Assembly: GCA_902515185.1 (NCBI GenBank)
Contig: CABXTN010000011.1
Location: forward strand, 1-37,431
Direction of reading: 5' to 3'
Source of the DNA: an uncultured Pelagibacteraceae bacterium
GTDB lineage: Bacteria > Pseudomonadota > Alphaproteobacteria > Pelagibacterales > Pelagibacteraceae
Length of the DNA: 37,431 bases
The notes beneath the pieces are model-generated. The model was not told the DNA's origin and did not search any database. It saw only the letters and a list, made by a program, of their open reading frames with translations. Position 1 is the first letter of the stretch, and each line of letters starts with the position of its first letter. Of this stretch, positions 37,423 through 37,431 are shown in pieces. The translations under genes and the position numbers were made by a program.

Positions 37423-37431
37423 AATTTTTAA

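Overview
The window is about 37.4 kb of very AT-rich, tightly packed bacterial chromosome. It fits a streamlined marine alphaproteobacterium of the SAR11/Pelagibacterales type. What I can see: gaps of a few bases, many ATGA or TAATG start-stop overlaps, A/T-run-rich coding, a two-piece circularly permuted tmRNA (a hallmark of Alphaproteobacteria), thyX as the only thymidylate synthase gene in the window, and the gene orders lpxC-bamD-ligA, hflKC-DUF2065-degP and ilvIHC-leuA-mreBCD-mrdA-rodA. The placement is inference from gene content; no 16S rRNA gene is present. I see no insertion sequence, prophage, integrase or CRISPR array.

Layout. 1-4446 (+): tail of a dcw-like cell-envelope block, with a shortened FtsA-like remnant, lpxC, bamD and ligA. 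The ftsZ gene that often sits between ftsA and lpxC is not there. 4443-8165 (-): uvrD-type helicase followed by aminopeptidase P, which carries a frameshift at an A7 tract. 8188-9642 (+): AsmA-like membrane protein, overlapping tail to tail with fumC (-). 11085-11834 (+): a MazG/HisE-like nucleotide pyrophosphohydrolase and a small secreted protein of unknown function. About 11840-12097 (-): permuted tmRNA encoding the tag ANDKFALAA. 12142-16485 (+): thyX, then a four-gene module of SxtJ-like membrane protein, a 49-residue DUF5989-like protein, a membrane-anchored SGNH-type protein and a NodU/CmcH carbamoyltransferase. Convergent to it lies a second membrane-anchored SGNH-type protein, downstream of mrp. 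18506-22984 (+): hflK, hflC, DUF2065, degP and miaA (membrane protein quality control plus tRNA modification). 23038-28057 (+): branched-chain amino acid synthesis (ilvI, ilvH, ilvC, leuA). 28059-33561 (+): rod-shape elongasome genes mreBCD, mrdA and rodA. 33622-37422: a DadA-like FAD oxidoreductase, an EamA exporter, msrB, then grxC and a TIGR03643-type gene on the minus strand, and a LysE-family exporter behind a long 5' hairpin.

How the parts work together. Most of the window is housekeeping: lipid A synthesis, outer-membrane assembly, peptidoglycan elongation, DNA repair and ligation, protein quality control, and Ile/Val/Leu synthesis. The accessory part is the carbamoyltransferase/SxtJ/DUF5989/SGNH module. 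It is related in composition to the sxtI-sxtJ-sxtK trio of saxitoxin clusters, but sits here in a minimal genome without any toxin-synthesis genes. It most likely modifies an envelope or secreted compound, and is the best candidate for an undescribed system. Other points worth a look are the structured 5' leaders abutting the start codons of ilvI and the LysE gene, a possible leader peptide at leuA, and the FtsA remnant without ftsZ.
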